Source of the DNA: RGIG4074 sp964615285
Lineage (GTDB): Bacteria; Bacillota; Clostridia; Christensenellales; Borkfalkiaceae
Length of the DNA stretch: 50,539 bases
Assembly (NCBI GenBank): GCA_964615285.1
Contig: CAZTND010000004.1
Coordinates: 1 to 50,539 of the forward strand
Direction: 5' to 3'
The notes below the pieces were generated by a model that made no database searches, had not been told where the DNA came from, and saw only the letters and a list, made by a program, of their open reading frames with translations. Below are positions 36,593 through 44,676 of this stretch, one piece after another. The stretch's first letter is position 1. Every line of letters starts with the position of its first letter. The translations under genes were made by a program, and so were the position numbers.

Positions 36593-37372
36593 TCAGGTCT
36601 CGGACGGGGGGATGCCGATGATCTTGCGGTAGGCGCGGAAGAAGGTGGAATAATCCGAAAAGCCGCATTGTTTATAGGCGACCGTCGGTTTGACGCCTTC
36701 CTTGATGAGAGAGTCGGCGAGCAGAATCTTCTTTGTGCGCACATATTGAATGATCGGCACGTCCATACAGCGCAGAAATTCCTTGCATATGTAAGATTTT
36801 GAATAATGGAAGTGCTCGCATATATCCGAAATTTTGAGCGGCAGGGCGATGTTTTCGTTGATGTAATCGACGACTTCCGCCATCTTTTTGCTGTAAAAGA
36901 CGATGTCGGTGTCGACCATTTCCTTGCTGCAGAAGTAGGTGATGATCTCGCGCAGGACGCTCTCCATGAGATAATGCAGGTTGTTGCCCGTATAATTTTC
37001 ATAATGCCAGTCCATGCGTTCAAAGAGCTGCGGTATGATCGTCTGGGAGACCGAACAGCAGGTATTTTTTTCCTTGAGGACGTGCAGAAGGTCCTTGGGG
37101 ATCTCATACTCCGGGAATTTGATGACGTAGCGCTCGTATTTTTTATCGGACAAGGGATTGATGTGGTGGTGCTGCCCGGGCTGGATGAATGCAAGGTCGC
37201 CGACCGCCATGGTGAATCTCTTGTTTTCCAGAATGAGTTCCACGTCGCCCTCGACGAGATAGAGCATTTCATAGACGATATGATAGTGCTCTTCAAACTT
37301 TTCGGTATAGTCGGGCCCGCAGTCCGATTTGTGCGCAAAATTCATGTTGGGATAAACCAAATCGTATTCCAT
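36593..37372 (-). CDS. AraC family transcriptional regulator
   Basis: The 259-residue protein has an N-terminal cupin-like sensor domain (EEHYHIVYEMLYLVEGDVEL, AVGDLAFIQPGQHHHI) and two C-terminal helix-turn-helix motifs (LPLKISDICEHFHYSKSYIC and VAYKQCGFSDYSTFFRAYRK). Such regulators usually sense a sugar and activate neighbouring genes. It is divergent from the uronate operon and is its probable regulator. The ATG at 37372 is chosen over 37390 because a consensus promoter has its -10 at 37384-37379, six bases before it; this makes the transcript leaderless. Confidence 0.92.
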   Translation of the reverse strand: MEYDLVYPNMNFAHKSDCGPDYTEKFEEHYHIVYEMLYLVEGDVELILENKRFTMAVGDLAFIQPGQHHHINPLSDKKYERYVIKFPEYEIPKDLLHVLKEKNTCCSVSQTIIPQLFERMDWHYENYTGNNLHYLMESVLREIITYFCSKEMVDTDIVFYSKKMAEVVDYINENIALPLKISDICEHFHYSKSYICKEFLRCMDVPIIQYVRTKKILLADSLIKEGVKPTVAYKQCGFSDYSTFFRAYRKIIGIPPSET

Positions 37373-37378
37373 AACTGC

Positions 37379-37407
37379 ATTATAACACATTGATGGAAAA
37401 AATGCAA
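37379..37407 (-). promoter_or_regulatory. Sigma-A promoter of the AraC-type gene
   Basis: On the reverse strand TTGCAT (37407-37402), a 17-base spacer and TATAAT (37384-37379) are followed by six bases and the ATG. The -35 box overlaps an AAATGCAA word that recurs in this region. Confidence 0.82.
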
Positions 37408-37430
37408 TATTTTTTGGGAAATAAATGCAA
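37400..37430. promoter_or_regulatory. Candidate AraC operator: AAATGCAA direct repeats
   Basis: AAATGCAA occurs at 37400-37407 and 37423-37430, 23 bases apart (about two helix turns) and in the same orientation. Both copies are followed by AT-rich TATTTTT-like sequence. A third copy is at 37514-37521. Copy 1 covers the -35 of the regulator gene and copy 2 abuts the -35 of the uronate operon, as expected for an AraC-type site. Function is inferred. Confidence 0.45.
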
Positions 37431-37459
37431 TTGATATTTTTATTTTTTTGTGCTACAAT
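37431..37459 (+). promoter_or_regulatory. Sigma-A promoter of the uronate operon
   Basis: TTGATA (37431-37436), a 17-base spacer and TACAAT (37454-37459) lie about 105 bases before uxuA, directly downstream of an AAATGCAA word. Confidence 0.75.
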
Positions 37460-37565
37460 ATAAGAAATAAATTTTTAGATTACCTTTTTTGAAAATATTT
37501 TTCATTTTTTGACAAATGCAAAAACGGATTCAGGAAGGACAAAAAACAAGGAGTGTATCGGAGAC

Positions 37566-38651
37566 ATGAAAATGACCTTTCGGTGGTACGGCGAAAAGGA
37601 CAGCATCCCTTTGGAGTACATCCGTCAGATCCCCAACGTGCAGAGCGTGGTGACTGCCGTGTACGATGTGCCGGTGGGCGAAGTCTGGAGCGACGCTTCC
37701 GTGCAGAGGCTCAGAGACCTTGCGGCGGAGAAGGGCTTGAAGGCGGAAGTCATCGAGTCCATTCCCGTGCATGAGGACATCAAGCTCGGCAGGGGCGACA
37801 GGGACAGATACATTGCCAACTACTGCGAAAACATCCGCGTGGTGGCAAGGAACGGCGTGAAGTGCATCTGCTACAACTTTATGCCCGTGTTTGACTGGCT
37901 GCGCACGGAGATGGCGCATCCCAATCCCGACGGCAGCACGTCGCTGGCCTATTCGCGGGAAGATTTCCTGAAAATCGATCCCGCCAACCTGCATCTTCCC
38001 GGCTGGGACGAGAGCTATACCCCGGAGGAATTGCAGGGGCTCTTAAAGGCTTATCGGGACGTCAGCCATGAACAGCTCTTTGAAAATCTGGTCTATTTCC
38101 TGGAAAGGGTCATTCCCGTCTGCGACGAGGTGGGCGTTGCGATGGCCATTCATCCGGACGATCCCCCTTGGGATGTGTTCGGGCTGCCGCGCATCGTCTC
38201 CTGCGAAGCCGATCTCGACAAGCTCTTCGCCGCGGTGCCTTCCAAAAACAACGGCCTGACCCTGTGCACGGGTTCTTTTGGCGCGGGGCGGAAAAACGAT
38301 CTCGTTCATATGGCGGCAAAATATGCCGCGCAGGGCAGGGTGCATTTTGCGCATCTGAGAAACGTCCTCTGGACGGACGATACCGATTCCTTCTGCGAAG
38401 TGGGGCACTGCTCTTCTTACGGCAGCCTGGATATGGCGGCGATCGTGCGCGCGCTGGTAGAAAACGGATTTGACGGCTATGTCCGTCCCGACCACGGCAG
38501 AAGCATCTTCGGCGAAACGGGCAAGGGCGGTTACGGGCTCTACGACAGGGCTCTGGGCGCGGCGTATCTCAACGGCCTCTTCGAAGCGACCGAAAAGGAG
38601 CTGCAGAAGAAGGCGGAGACCAAACCGATATACATCGAAGTAAAAATTTAA
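37566..38651 (+). CDS. uxuA: Mannonate dehydratase
   Basis: The 361-residue enzyme dehydrates D-mannonate to 2-keto-3-deoxygluconate (KDG). Signatures of the UxuA family are TFRWYGEKDSIPLEYIRQIP at the start, CYNFMPVFDWLRTE, MAIHPDDPPWDVFGLPRI, LCTGSFGAGRKND, VHFAHLRNV and YVRPDHGRSIFGE; the His, Cys and Asp residues in these form the metal site. The length is typical. The ATG at 37566 fits the family start better than the in-frame ATG at 37509. It is the first gene of the uronate operon. Confidence 0.96.
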   Translation: MKMTFRWYGEKDSIPLEYIRQIPNVQSVVTAVYDVPVGEVWSDASVQRLRDLAAEKGLKAEVIESIPVHEDIKLGRGDRDRYIANYCENIRVVARNGVKCICYNFMPVFDWLRTEMAHPNPDGSTSLAYSREDFLKIDPANLHLPGWDESYTPEELQGLLKAYRDVSHEQLFENLVYFLERVIPVCDEVGVAMAIHPDDPPWDVFGLPRIVSCEADLDKLFAAVPSKNNGLTLCTGSFGAGRKNDLVHMAAKYAAQGRVHFAHLRNVLWTDDTDSFCEVGHCSSYGSLDMAAIVRALVENGFDGYVRPDHGRSIFGETGKGGYGLYDRALGAAYLNGLFEATEKELQKKAETKPIYIEVKI

Positions 38652-38672
38652 TTTTTTAGATACGGAGCAATT

Positions 38673-39521
38673 ATGGAGGCAAGTATAACCATGAAAACAC
38701 CTTTTACTGTGGATCTGAGCGATAAAGTCGTTGCGGTCACGGGCGCCGGCGGCGTCCTGATGAGTGAATTTGCGCGCGCTTTGGCGGTCAACGGCGCCAA
38801 AGTCGCCCTGCTGGACCTCAACGAAGAGGCGGCGAAGAAATACGCCGACGAAATCGGCGCAAACGCCGTGGGCATTCAGTGCAACTGCTTGGACAAACAG
38901 AGCATCATCGGCGCGAAGAAAATCATCAACGAAAAATTCGGCAAAGTCAACTTCATCATCAACGGCGCGGGCGGTAACAAGGCGACCGCCAACACCGACA
39001 ACGAATACATGACCCCCGACGCCGAGGGCATCAAGGATTTCTTCAAGATCGAAGAGAGCGGGCTGCGCTTCGTATTCGACCTGAACATCGTCAGCACCTT
39101 CCTCGTCACGCAGGTATTTGCCGAGGATATGGTCAAGACGGGGGGCAACATCATCAATATCTCTTCGATGAACGCTTTCCGCCCCCTGACCAAGATCCCC
39201 GCGTACAGCGCGGCAAAGGCGGGCGTCTCCAACTTCACGCAATGGCTCGCCGTGCACTTTGCGCCCTGCAACATCCGCGTGAACGCCATCGCGCCCGGGT
39301 TCTTCGTGACCAAGCAGAACAAGGATCTGCTCTTCAATCCCGACGGCACGCCGACGGCGCGCACGGGCAAGATCCTCGCCGCGACGCCCATGAAGAAGTT
39401 CGGCGAAGCCTCCGACCTCATCGGCACCCTTCTGTGGCTGGCAAGCGACGAGGCGAGCGGTTTCGTGACGGGCGTCGTCGTTCCCGTGGACGGCGGTTTC
39501 AACGCTTACAGCGGGGTTTGA
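38673..39521 (+). CDS. uxuB: SDR family D-mannonate oxidoreductase (fructuronate reductase, UxuB-like)
   Basis: The 282-residue short-chain dehydrogenase has the cofactor motif VAVTGAGGVLMSEFARALA (the usual GGxG is modified to GAGGVL). It also has INGAGGN, ISSMNAF with the catalytic Ser region, the YSAAKAGVSNF Tyr-Lys pair, and DGGFNAYSGV at the end. By position between uxuA and uxaC it should reduce D-fructuronate to D-mannonate, the role of the YjmF-type SDR in Bacillus; the symbol is by function. A second start at 38691 with ggagg upstream is equally possible. Confidence 0.87.
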   Translation: MEASITMKTPFTVDLSDKVVAVTGAGGVLMSEFARALAVNGAKVALLDLNEEAAKKYADEIGANAVGIQCNCLDKQSIIGAKKIINEKFGKVNFIINGAGGNKATANTDNEYMTPDAEGIKDFFKIEESGLRFVFDLNIVSTFLVTQVFAEDMVKTGGNIINISSMNAFRPLTKIPAYSAAKAGVSNFTQWLAVHFAPCNIRVNAIAPGFFVTKQNKDLLFNPDGTPTARTGKILAATPMKKFGEASDLIGTLLWLASDEASGFVTGVVVPVDGGFNAYSGV

Positions 39522-39539
39522 TCGGGGAACGGAACGGCC

Positions 39540-40868
39540 ATGAAGGATTTTTTTGCGGACGACGTATTGTTGAAAGGGGAGAGCGCGCCTCTGCTGTATC
39601 AGGCGGTCAAAGACCTTCCCATCATCGATTATCATTGTCATCTGAACCAGGACCTCATCGCCGCGGACGCGGCTTTGGAGGACATCGGCACGCTTTGGCT
39701 GGGCGGCGACCATTATAAATGGCGCGCCATGCGCATGTGCGGCGTGGACGAGTATTACATAACGGGCGGCGCGTCCTGGAAGGAAAAATTCCGGAAATAT
39801 GCCGAGATCGTGCCGCAATTGGCGGGCAACCCCCTCTATTACTGGACCCATCTCGAACTCAAACAGGTCTTTGGTATCCGAGGGCCGCTCAACGGGGACA
39901 CGGCGGACAGGATTTTCGACGAAGCGAATGAAAAATTGAAGTCGCTCACCGTGCGCAAACTCCTGAAAAAATTCAAAGTGGAGTTTGTGGCGACGACGAA
40001 CGATCCGACGGAGGACCTTGCGGCGCACGGCACCTATGACGGCGTTCTGGTCTCTCCCACGTTCCGGCCCGACAAGCTCTATCGCCTCGACCCCGCCTAT
40101 ATCGAAGAACTCGGCAAGGCGGCGGGAATGGAGATCGGCACGCTTGCCGACCTGCAAAAGGCGATCTGCGCCCGCCTGGATTTCTTTGAATCCAAGGGCT
40201 GCCGCATTTCCGATCACGGTTTTGCGGATTTTCCCGCATCCTATGCCACGGAAGAGGAGATGGAAAAGCTCTTTTCTCGCCGCGGCGGACTGACGGCGGC
40301 GGAAGAGGACGCCGCGTTCGGCTATCTCCTTCTGTTCCTGATGAAGGAATACAAGAAGCGGGACATCGCCGTGCAGCTGCATTTTTCCGTCACGCGCAAC
40401 ATCAACACGCCGATGTTCCGAAAGATCGGCGTAGACGCGGGCTTCGACGTCATCGGCAAGGAACCCGATCCGGAGAACGTCATGAAGTTTTTGGACCGGA
40501 TTCCGGACGAAGAGCGTCCCGTCATCATCCTATATACGCTCAATCCGAACGCCGTTGCGCCCCTCGCGTGCATCAGCGGCGCGTTCCGCAACGTATACAT
40601 CGGCGCGGCGTGGTGGTTCAACGATACGTTGAACGGCATCGTCCGCAACCTCGACTGGGTCGCGGAATATGCGTGCCTCGGCACCAACCTCGGCATGCTG
40701 ACCGATTCGCGTTCCTTCTCCAGCTATTCCCGCTTCGACTTTTTCCGCCGCATTCTCTGCACGTTTGTCGGCGAAAAGGTGGACAAAGGGGAATATCCTC
40801 CGGAGGAGGCAAAGGAACTCGTCAGGAACATCAGTTATTACAACATCAAGAAATTGCTGAAACTCTGA
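39540..40868 (+). CDS. uxaC: Glucuronate isomerase
   Basis: The 442-residue amidohydrolase-fold enzyme interconverts D-glucuronate and D-fructuronate (and galacturonate and tagaturonate). Signatures are IIDYHCHLNQDLIAAD near the N-terminus (metal His-X-His), GGDHYKWRAMRMCGVDEYY, TTNDPTEDL, FRPDKLYRLDP, QLHFSVTRNINTPMF, GAAWWFNDTLNG and LTDSRSF. The length is typical. It starts 18 bases after the SDR gene and carries out the first intracellular step of the pathway. Confidence 0.96.
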   Translation: MKDFFADDVLLKGESAPLLYQAVKDLPIIDYHCHLNQDLIAADAALEDIGTLWLGGDHYKWRAMRMCGVDEYYITGGASWKEKFRKYAEIVPQLAGNPLYYWTHLELKQVFGIRGPLNGDTADRIFDEANEKLKSLTVRKLLKKFKVEFVATTNDPTEDLAAHGTYDGVLVSPTFRPDKLYRLDPAYIEELGKAAGMEIGTLADLQKAICARLDFFESKGCRISDHGFADFPASYATEEEMEKLFSRRGGLTAAEEDAAFGYLLLFLMKEYKKRDIAVQLHFSVTRNINTPMFRKIGVDAGFDVIGKEPDPENVMKFLDRIPDEERPVIILYTLNPNAVAPLACISGAFRNVYIGAAWWFNDTLNGIVRNLDWVAEYACLGTNLGMLTDSRSFSSYSRFDFFRRILCTFVGEKVDKGEYPPEEAKELVRNISYYNIKKLLKL

Positions 40869-40911
40869 TTATTTTAAGGAATTCAATAATATTTAAGAAG
40901 GTATAAAGATC

Positions 40912-41529
40912 ATGGAGATTATGGAACAAATCAAAAAGCTCAAAATCGTTCCCGTCGTGGTTCTGAATAAAGCGGAAGACGCTCTTCCCACGATGGGTGC
41001 GCTGGTCAGGGGCGGTCTGCCGGTGGCGGAGATCACCTTCCGCACGGCTTGCGCGGCGGAGTCCATCCGCCTGGCGGTGAAGGAATACCCGGATGCGCTC
41101 ATCGGCGCGGGTACGGTCATCACGGCGGAGCAGTGCGAAGAGGCCATCGCGTGCGGGGCGAAGTTCATCGTCAGCCCGGGGCTTTCGGCGGCGGTCGCCA
41201 AGGTGTGCAAGGAGAAGAACGTGCCGTACATTCCCGGCATCGTGACGCCGACGGAGATCATTGCGGCGCTCGATCTGGGCCTGACGACGCTCAAATTCTT
41301 CCCCGCTTCCAATTTCGGCGGCTTAAAGACCATCAAAGCCCTCTGCGCGGCGTTCCCGCAGATCAAAATCATGCCGACGGGCGGCGTCAGCGAGGACAAC
41401 GTGCTGGAATTTTTGAGCTATGAAAAGATCGTCGCGTGCGGCGGAAGCTGGATGACCAAGGGCACGCCGGAAGAGATTGAAACCAGGACGAGAAGCGCAG
41501 TTGCGCTTGTAGGAGGAATAAACAAATGA
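40912..41529 (+). CDS. eda: 2-dehydro-3-deoxyphosphogluconate aldolase (KDPG aldolase)
   Basis: The 205-residue class I aldolase splits KDPG into pyruvate and glyceraldehyde 3-phosphate. Motifs are KIVPVVVLNKAEDALPTMGA, VAEITFRTACAAESI, IGAGTVITAEQCEEAI, FIVSPGLSAAVA, the Schiff-base lysine in LKFFPASNFGGLKTIKAL, and MPTGGVSEDN. It overlaps kdgK by four bases, and the two act on consecutive intermediates. Confidence 0.96.
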   Translation: MEIMEQIKKLKIVPVVVLNKAEDALPTMGALVRGGLPVAEITFRTACAAESIRLAVKEYPDALIGAGTVITAEQCEEAIACGAKFIVSPGLSAAVAKVCKEKNVPYIPGIVTPTEIIAALDLGLTTLKFFPASNFGGLKTIKALCAAFPQIKIMPTGGVSEDNVLEFLSYEKIVACGGSWMTKGTPEEIETRTRSAVALVGGINK

Positions 41530-42551
41530 AAGTAGTAACATTCGGGGAACTGATGCTGCGGCTTGCGCCCAACGGATACCTGCGCATCGTGCAGAGCAAT
41601 CAGTTGGAAGCGACGTTCGGCGGCGCGGAGGCCAATGTGGCGGTGTCGCTGGCGAACTACGGCGCGGACGTCGATTTCGTGACCAGGCTGCCCGCGCACG
41701 AAGTGGGACAGGCGGCGGTGAACAGTCTGCGGCAATTCGGCGTGAACACGTCCAACATCGTCCGCGGCGGCGACAGGGTCGGCATTTACTATTGCGAGAA
41801 GGGCGCATCCCAGCGTCCGAGCAAGGTCATCTACGACCGCGCGGGTTCGGCGATCGCGACGGCGAAGAAAGGGGATTTCGATTGGGACAAGATCTTCGAG
41901 GGAGCGGACTGGTTCCACTTCACGGGTATCACGCCCGCGCTCTCGCCCGAAACGGCGGAGATCTGCATCGATGCCTGCAAAAAGGCGAAGAAAAAGGGCG
42001 TCACCGTTTCCGCCGACCTCAACTTCCGCAAGAAACTGTGGACGCGGGAACAGGCGAACAAGACGATGACCGAGCTCTGCAAATACATCGACGTTTGCAT
42101 CGCGAACGAAGAGGACGCGAAGGACGTGTTCGGGATCGAGGCGGAGAACACGGACATCGACAGCGGCAAGCTCAACCGCGAGGGGTACATCTCCGTCGCC
42201 AAACAGCTCACCGACAGGTTCGATTTCCGCTATGTGGCGATCACGCTGCGGGAATCCATCTCGGCGAACGACAACAACTGGTCGGCGATGCTGTACAGCG
42301 GCAAGGAAAAGAAGGCCTACTTCTCGCGTAAATACGCGATGCACATCGTGGATCGCGTGGGCGGCGGGGACAGTTTCGGCGGCGGACTCATCTACGCGTT
42401 GCGGAGCGGCCGCGACGAACAGAAAGCCATTGAATTTGCGGTGGCGGCAAGCTGTTTGAAGCATTCCGTGGAAGGGGACTACAACATGGTTTCCGTGTCG
42501 GAAGTGGAGGCGCTTGCGGGCGGCAGCGGCAGCGGCAGGGTTCAGCGGTAA
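41526..42551 (+). CDS. kdgK: 2-dehydro-3-deoxygluconokinase (KDG kinase, PfkB family)
   Basis: The 341-residue PfkB-family kinase phosphorylates KDG to KDPG. It has the N-terminal substrate region FGELMLRLAPNGYLRIVQSN, FGGAEANVAVSLANYGADVD, VSADLNFRKKLW and the C-terminal catalytic motif VDRVGGGDSFGGGLIYAL with the base Asp. The length is typical. The substrate is assigned from context (coupled to eda, after uxuA) plus the KDG-kinase-like N-terminus; other PfkB sugar kinases are similar. Confidence 0.92.
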   Translation: MKVVTFGELMLRLAPNGYLRIVQSNQLEATFGGAEANVAVSLANYGADVDFVTRLPAHEVGQAAVNSLRQFGVNTSNIVRGGDRVGIYYCEKGASQRPSKVIYDRAGSAIATAKKGDFDWDKIFEGADWFHFTGITPALSPETAEICIDACKKAKKKGVTVSADLNFRKKLWTREQANKTMTELCKYIDVCIANEEDAKDVFGIEAENTDIDSGKLNREGYISVAKQLTDRFDFRYVAITLRESISANDNNWSAMLYSGKEKKAYFSRKYAMHIVDRVGGGDSFGGGLIYALRSGRDEQKAIEFAVAASCLKHSVEGDYNMVSVSEVEALAGGSGSGRVQR

Positions 42552-42648
42552 GCGTATCGCCGGGCAAGGCCGCACAGGGATAAGTTCCGGATGATCGATT
42601 GGATCGTTTGATTATATTCGGTAAAAAGAAAAAGGAGAGTTTGAAATT

Positions 42649-44658
42649 ATGTCACAACAAGCAACAGCAAGCGCGGGCACGGGCAGCACCCTTGCCGTCA
42701 ACCGCGCGAAACAATGGCAGATCGCGCTGTTCCCGTTCAACAACGCGGCGACGAACGTGTATTTCGCGTTCTACAACTACTTTGTGTACTGGGCGGTTCT
42801 GTATCTGACGGGAAGCACCGCGGCGGCAATCGGCGGCGTGATCGTGAGCAGCGCCACCGCCATCCTCGTCAGCACATTTGCAGCTATTTATGCGCCGATC
42901 ATGCGTGTGTTCGACGGCATCACCGACCCGATTCTGGGCGGCATCATGGACAAGACCAAGACGAAGTTCGGAAAGTTCCGCCCGTATATGGTCATCGGAA
43001 ACATCATGCTGGCGTTCTCCGTGATTTTGATGATGGTGATTGCACGGGTCGTTCCGAACGATATGGCGCCGTTGCAGTGGTTCCTGTACTGCATCAGCTA
43101 TATCATCTACGTTTTGGGCTACACCTGCCAGTGCGCGGTGACCAAAGCGGGGCAGACCTGCCTCACGAACGATCCGCAGCAGCGTTCGCAGTTCGTCATC
43201 TGGAACATGATCGGCATGATCGGTTCCATCGTCCTCGTCAACGTCATGGCGGGCGGCATTCTCACGATTCCCGCCGTCTGTCAGAAGGGACTCATCATTT
43301 ACGAAGCGACCATAGCGGATGGGGGAATGTCCTACGATGCATTGATTGCTGCGTTGGAGAGCGCCGGGCTGAATTATGACCATATCGCCGAAAGCCTGGA
43401 TCCGGATGCAACTTATACTTATCTGAGCGGCGCGGCATACGGCGTTCAGTTCTATAACATCATGGTGCCGTTCGTCATCATCGTGTCGGCGATCTATACC
43501 GTCATGGCGGTCGCGGCAATTGCGGAGAAGGACAAACCGGAATTCTGGGGCGTCAACACCGAAAAACCCGCAAAGTTCCGCGATTACATCGACATTTTGA
43601 AGAGCAACAAGGAAATACGCTGGTTGGTGCTTTCTTCGGGGTTCAACAAGCTGGCGTCCACCGTTTCGACGTCCGGCGCCGTTGCCTTCCTCGTCTACGG
43701 TTGTCTGATGGGGGACTATAACGGTCTGTACATCCCGTTCTATGCGCTCTGCTTCATCTTCATGGGCATCTTCTTCCTGTGGGGATCCATGACGGCGGGC
43801 AGAAAAGGACAGAAACGGGGCGTTGCGCAGTTCACGGCGTTTGCTTTCCTCTTCTACATCGGCGTTTTGGTTTTGCTGTGCATTTATGATCCCGACAATA
43901 TCGATACGCATTTGTCGTTGTATTCCACGGAAGGGGGATTCCACCTGACCATCAACGCCTACACCATCATCTTTATCGTTCTCTACGGCTGCGGTTACGG
44001 CGCGTTCAACTGCTGCGACAACCTGACCATCCCGATGGTCGCCGACTGTACAGACTATGAAACGTACCGTTCGGGGAACTATCTGCCCGGCATCATGGGC
44101 ACCATCTTCTCGTTGGTAGACAAGTTGATCTCCTCCTTGCAGTCATTGTTGTTGCAGCTCTTCATCGTTCTGCTCGTGCCCGGGTTGAATGCATTGCCCG
44201 GTGAAAGCACCCCTTACATGGACGGCATGCAGCTTTCCGCAATCATCTGCTTCTGCCTGCTGCCCATGGCGGCTTGGGCGATCACCATCTTCGCCATGAC
44301 CCGTTACGGCCTGTCCGGCAAGAGATTGCAGGAGATCCAGGCGGTCAACGCCGTCCGTAAGGCGGCCGTTTCCGGCGGTATGAGCATGGAACAGGCGATG
44401 GAGACCTGGAAGACCATCGACCAGGTGCCCGCGGCGTTCGTCTACAACAAGCCTCCGCGCATCAACAAAAAGACGGGCGAGGTCATCGTCGAAAAGGACA
44501 ACATCCTCGACAAGATCTATAACTTCATCTTCACGCGGCGCGAGAAAGTTTCGGGCGAGCCTTCCTCCAATGCCATCGATATTCCCGAAGAATATCTCAC
44601 CGACGAGGTTCGGGCGATGCTCGAAGAGGCGAACGCAAAGAACGCCGTCGGGTCTTAA
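42649..44658 (+). CDS. GPH family (glycoside-pentoside-hexuronide) cation symporter, extended
   Basis: The 669-residue membrane protein is of the MelB/GusB type in the major facilitator superfamily. It has about 12 hydrophobic helices and family signatures such as FDGITDPILGGIMDKTKTKFGKFR and YGAFNCCDNLTIPMVADCTDYE. Most relatives have 440-500 residues. This one has an added loop of about 55 residues after helix 6 (about 222-275, MSYDALIAALESAGLNYDHI) and a hydrophilic C-terminal tail of about 120 residues. Context points to uptake of glucuronides or glucuronate. Ribosome site aaaggagag precedes the ATG. Confidence 0.9.
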   Translation: MSQQATASAGTGSTLAVNRAKQWQIALFPFNNAATNVYFAFYNYFVYWAVLYLTGSTAAAIGGVIVSSATAILVSTFAAIYAPIMRVFDGITDPILGGIMDKTKTKFGKFRPYMVIGNIMLAFSVILMMVIARVVPNDMAPLQWFLYCISYIIYVLGYTCQCAVTKAGQTCLTNDPQQRSQFVIWNMIGMIGSIVLVNVMAGGILTIPAVCQKGLIIYEATIADGGMSYDALIAALESAGLNYDHIAESLDPDATYTYLSGAAYGVQFYNIMVPFVIIVSAIYTVMAVAAIAEKDKPEFWGVNTEKPAKFRDYIDILKSNKEIRWLVLSSGFNKLASTVSTSGAVAFLVYGCLMGDYNGLYIPFYALCFIFMGIFFLWGSMTAGRKGQKRGVAQFTAFAFLFYIGVLVLLCIYDPDNIDTHLSLYSTEGGFHLTINAYTIIFIVLYGCGYGAFNCCDNLTIPMVADCTDYETYRSGNYLPGIMGTIFSLVDKLISSLQSLLLQLFIVLLVPGLNALPGESTPYMDGMQLSAIICFCLLPMAAWAITIFAMTRYGLSGKRLQEIQAVNAVRKAAVSGGMSMEQAMETWKTIDQVPAAFVYNKPPRINKKTGEVIVEKDNILDKIYNFIFTRREKVSGEPSSNAIDIPEEYLTDEVRAMLEEANAKNAVGS

Positions 44659-44676
44659 AAAGAGGAGAACGGAATT

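Noticed and set aside
36309..36802. Short plus-strand frames between the GNAT and AraC genes
   Set aside because: They have no ribosome site and no family features, and they partly overlap the AraC gene.
38043..40382. Reverse-strand frame of 779 codons opposite uxuA, the SDR gene and uxaC
   Set aside because: It crosses several real genes and intergenic spacers and has no ribosome site.
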